Source: Burkholderia sp. PAMC 26561 (GTDB lineage Bacteria; Pseudomonadota; Gammaproteobacteria; Burkholderiales; Burkholderiaceae). From it: a DNA stretch of 64,000 bases. The stretch is from the NCBI RefSeq assembly GCF_001557535.2, contig NZ_CP014306.1:1426001-1490000 (forward strand), in the 5' to 3' direction. This document shows positions 63,830-64,000 of this stretch, piece by piece. Numbering within the stretch: the stretch's first letter is position 1; each line of letters begins with the position of its first letter. The position numbers and the translations under genes are program-made. The notes beneath the pieces were generated by a model. It worked only from the letters and a program-made list of their open reading frames with translations. It did not search any database and was not told the origin of the DNA.

Positions 63830-64000
63830 ATGTCCGCCACGCCGGTAACAACTCCCCCCTCCGCTGTCCTTTATCGCGTTCCAGGCGCTTCAACGCCCAA
63901 GGTCAACGTTCATTGGCGTGGCGTGCAGCCATACCCAGAAAGCTTCGACGCCATGCGCGCGTTCACGGAAGCCCGCACGGCCGACACAGCCGATGAAATC
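63830..64000 (+). CDS. lipB: Octanoyltransferase LipB, 5' end only
   Basis: Begins at ATG 63830 and runs off the window end, giving 57 codons. The translation includes [20 protein letters not shown] and [11 protein letters not shown], the N-terminal family pattern before the VEHPPVYTLG stretch, which lies outside. LipB transfers octanoate from acyl carrier protein to lipoyl domains. ybeD precedes lipB in many proteobacteria; here a LysR/DUF2917 pair lies between them. Confidence 0.85.
   Translation, partial: MSATPVTTPPSAVLYRVPGASTPKVNVHWRGVQPYPESFDAMRAFTEARTADTADEI

Noticed and set aside
1..64000. CRISPR arrays, IS elements, tRNA or rRNA genes
   Set aside because: No regularly spaced repeats, transposase, cloverleaf or ribosomal RNA sequence was recognised by eye; a search tool could still find a small RNA.

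Overview
The window reads as a stretch of the main chromosome of a GC-rich betaproteobacterium of the Burkholderiaceae, most likely Paraburkholderia or Caballeronia. Evidence from the sequence: the flagellin to chemotaxis gene order, a methionine synthase split into two adjacent genes, a PhaM-type polyhydroxyalkanoate granule protein, the DUF2844/DUF3443 and DUF3567/DUF1840 proteins that I know mainly from this family, and strong G/C preference at third codon positions. The genus is an inference. No insertion sequences, prophage blocks, CRISPR arrays, tRNA or rRNA genes were found.

Layout. 0-1.5 kb: a yybP-ykoY manganese riboswitch leader and a CaCA-family cation exchanger. 1.6-4.9 kb: fliT, fliD and fliC on the minus strand. 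5-14 kb: mixed housekeeping and accessory genes: an aldo/keto reductase, rpsU, two tandem paralogues of an unknown family, tag, a BadF-type sugar kinase, a HAD phosphatase, a small exported protein that looks frameshifted, aqpZ, an H-NS-like protein and a GT4 glycosyltransferase. 14.7-25.7 kb: motA-motB-cheY-cheA-cheW-mcp-cheR-cheD-cheB-cheY-cheZ, all on the plus strand. No flhDC lies upstream of motA, where I would expect it in this family. 26-27.8 kb: a DUF2844/DUF3443 pair. 27.9-40.9 kb: mostly minus-strand genes: an SDR dehydrogenase, dsbA, a SPOR-domain protein, argS, split metH, an alpha/beta hydrolase, a DUF3108 protein and an IclR regulator. 41-44.8 kb: FAH-family hydrolase, orphan periplasmic binding protein, enoyl-CoA hydratase-like protein and phaM.

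44.8-50.1 kb holds the most interesting unit. A minus-strand cluster encodes an FAD oxidoreductase, a DUF1365 protein, a Cfa-like methyltransferase and a chalcone-isomerase-like protein. It diverges from a MerR-type regulator with a cobalamin-binding domain of the CarH/LitR photoreceptor kind. Two nearly identical 19-20 bp direct repeats lie in the control region. This suggests a light- and B12-controlled membrane-lipid modification module.

50.5-64 kb: a di-iron desaturase-like protein, the heptose adenylyltransferase rfaE2, coaX and birA, an Mla-type lipid transport operon (permease, ATPase, MCE protein, lipoprotein), a VanZ protein, a 2Fe-2S ferredoxin, dacC, ybeD, a LysR regulator with a divergent DUF2917 gene, and the 5' end of lipB cut by the window edge. 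Many convergent gene pairs are separated by clear bidirectional terminators.
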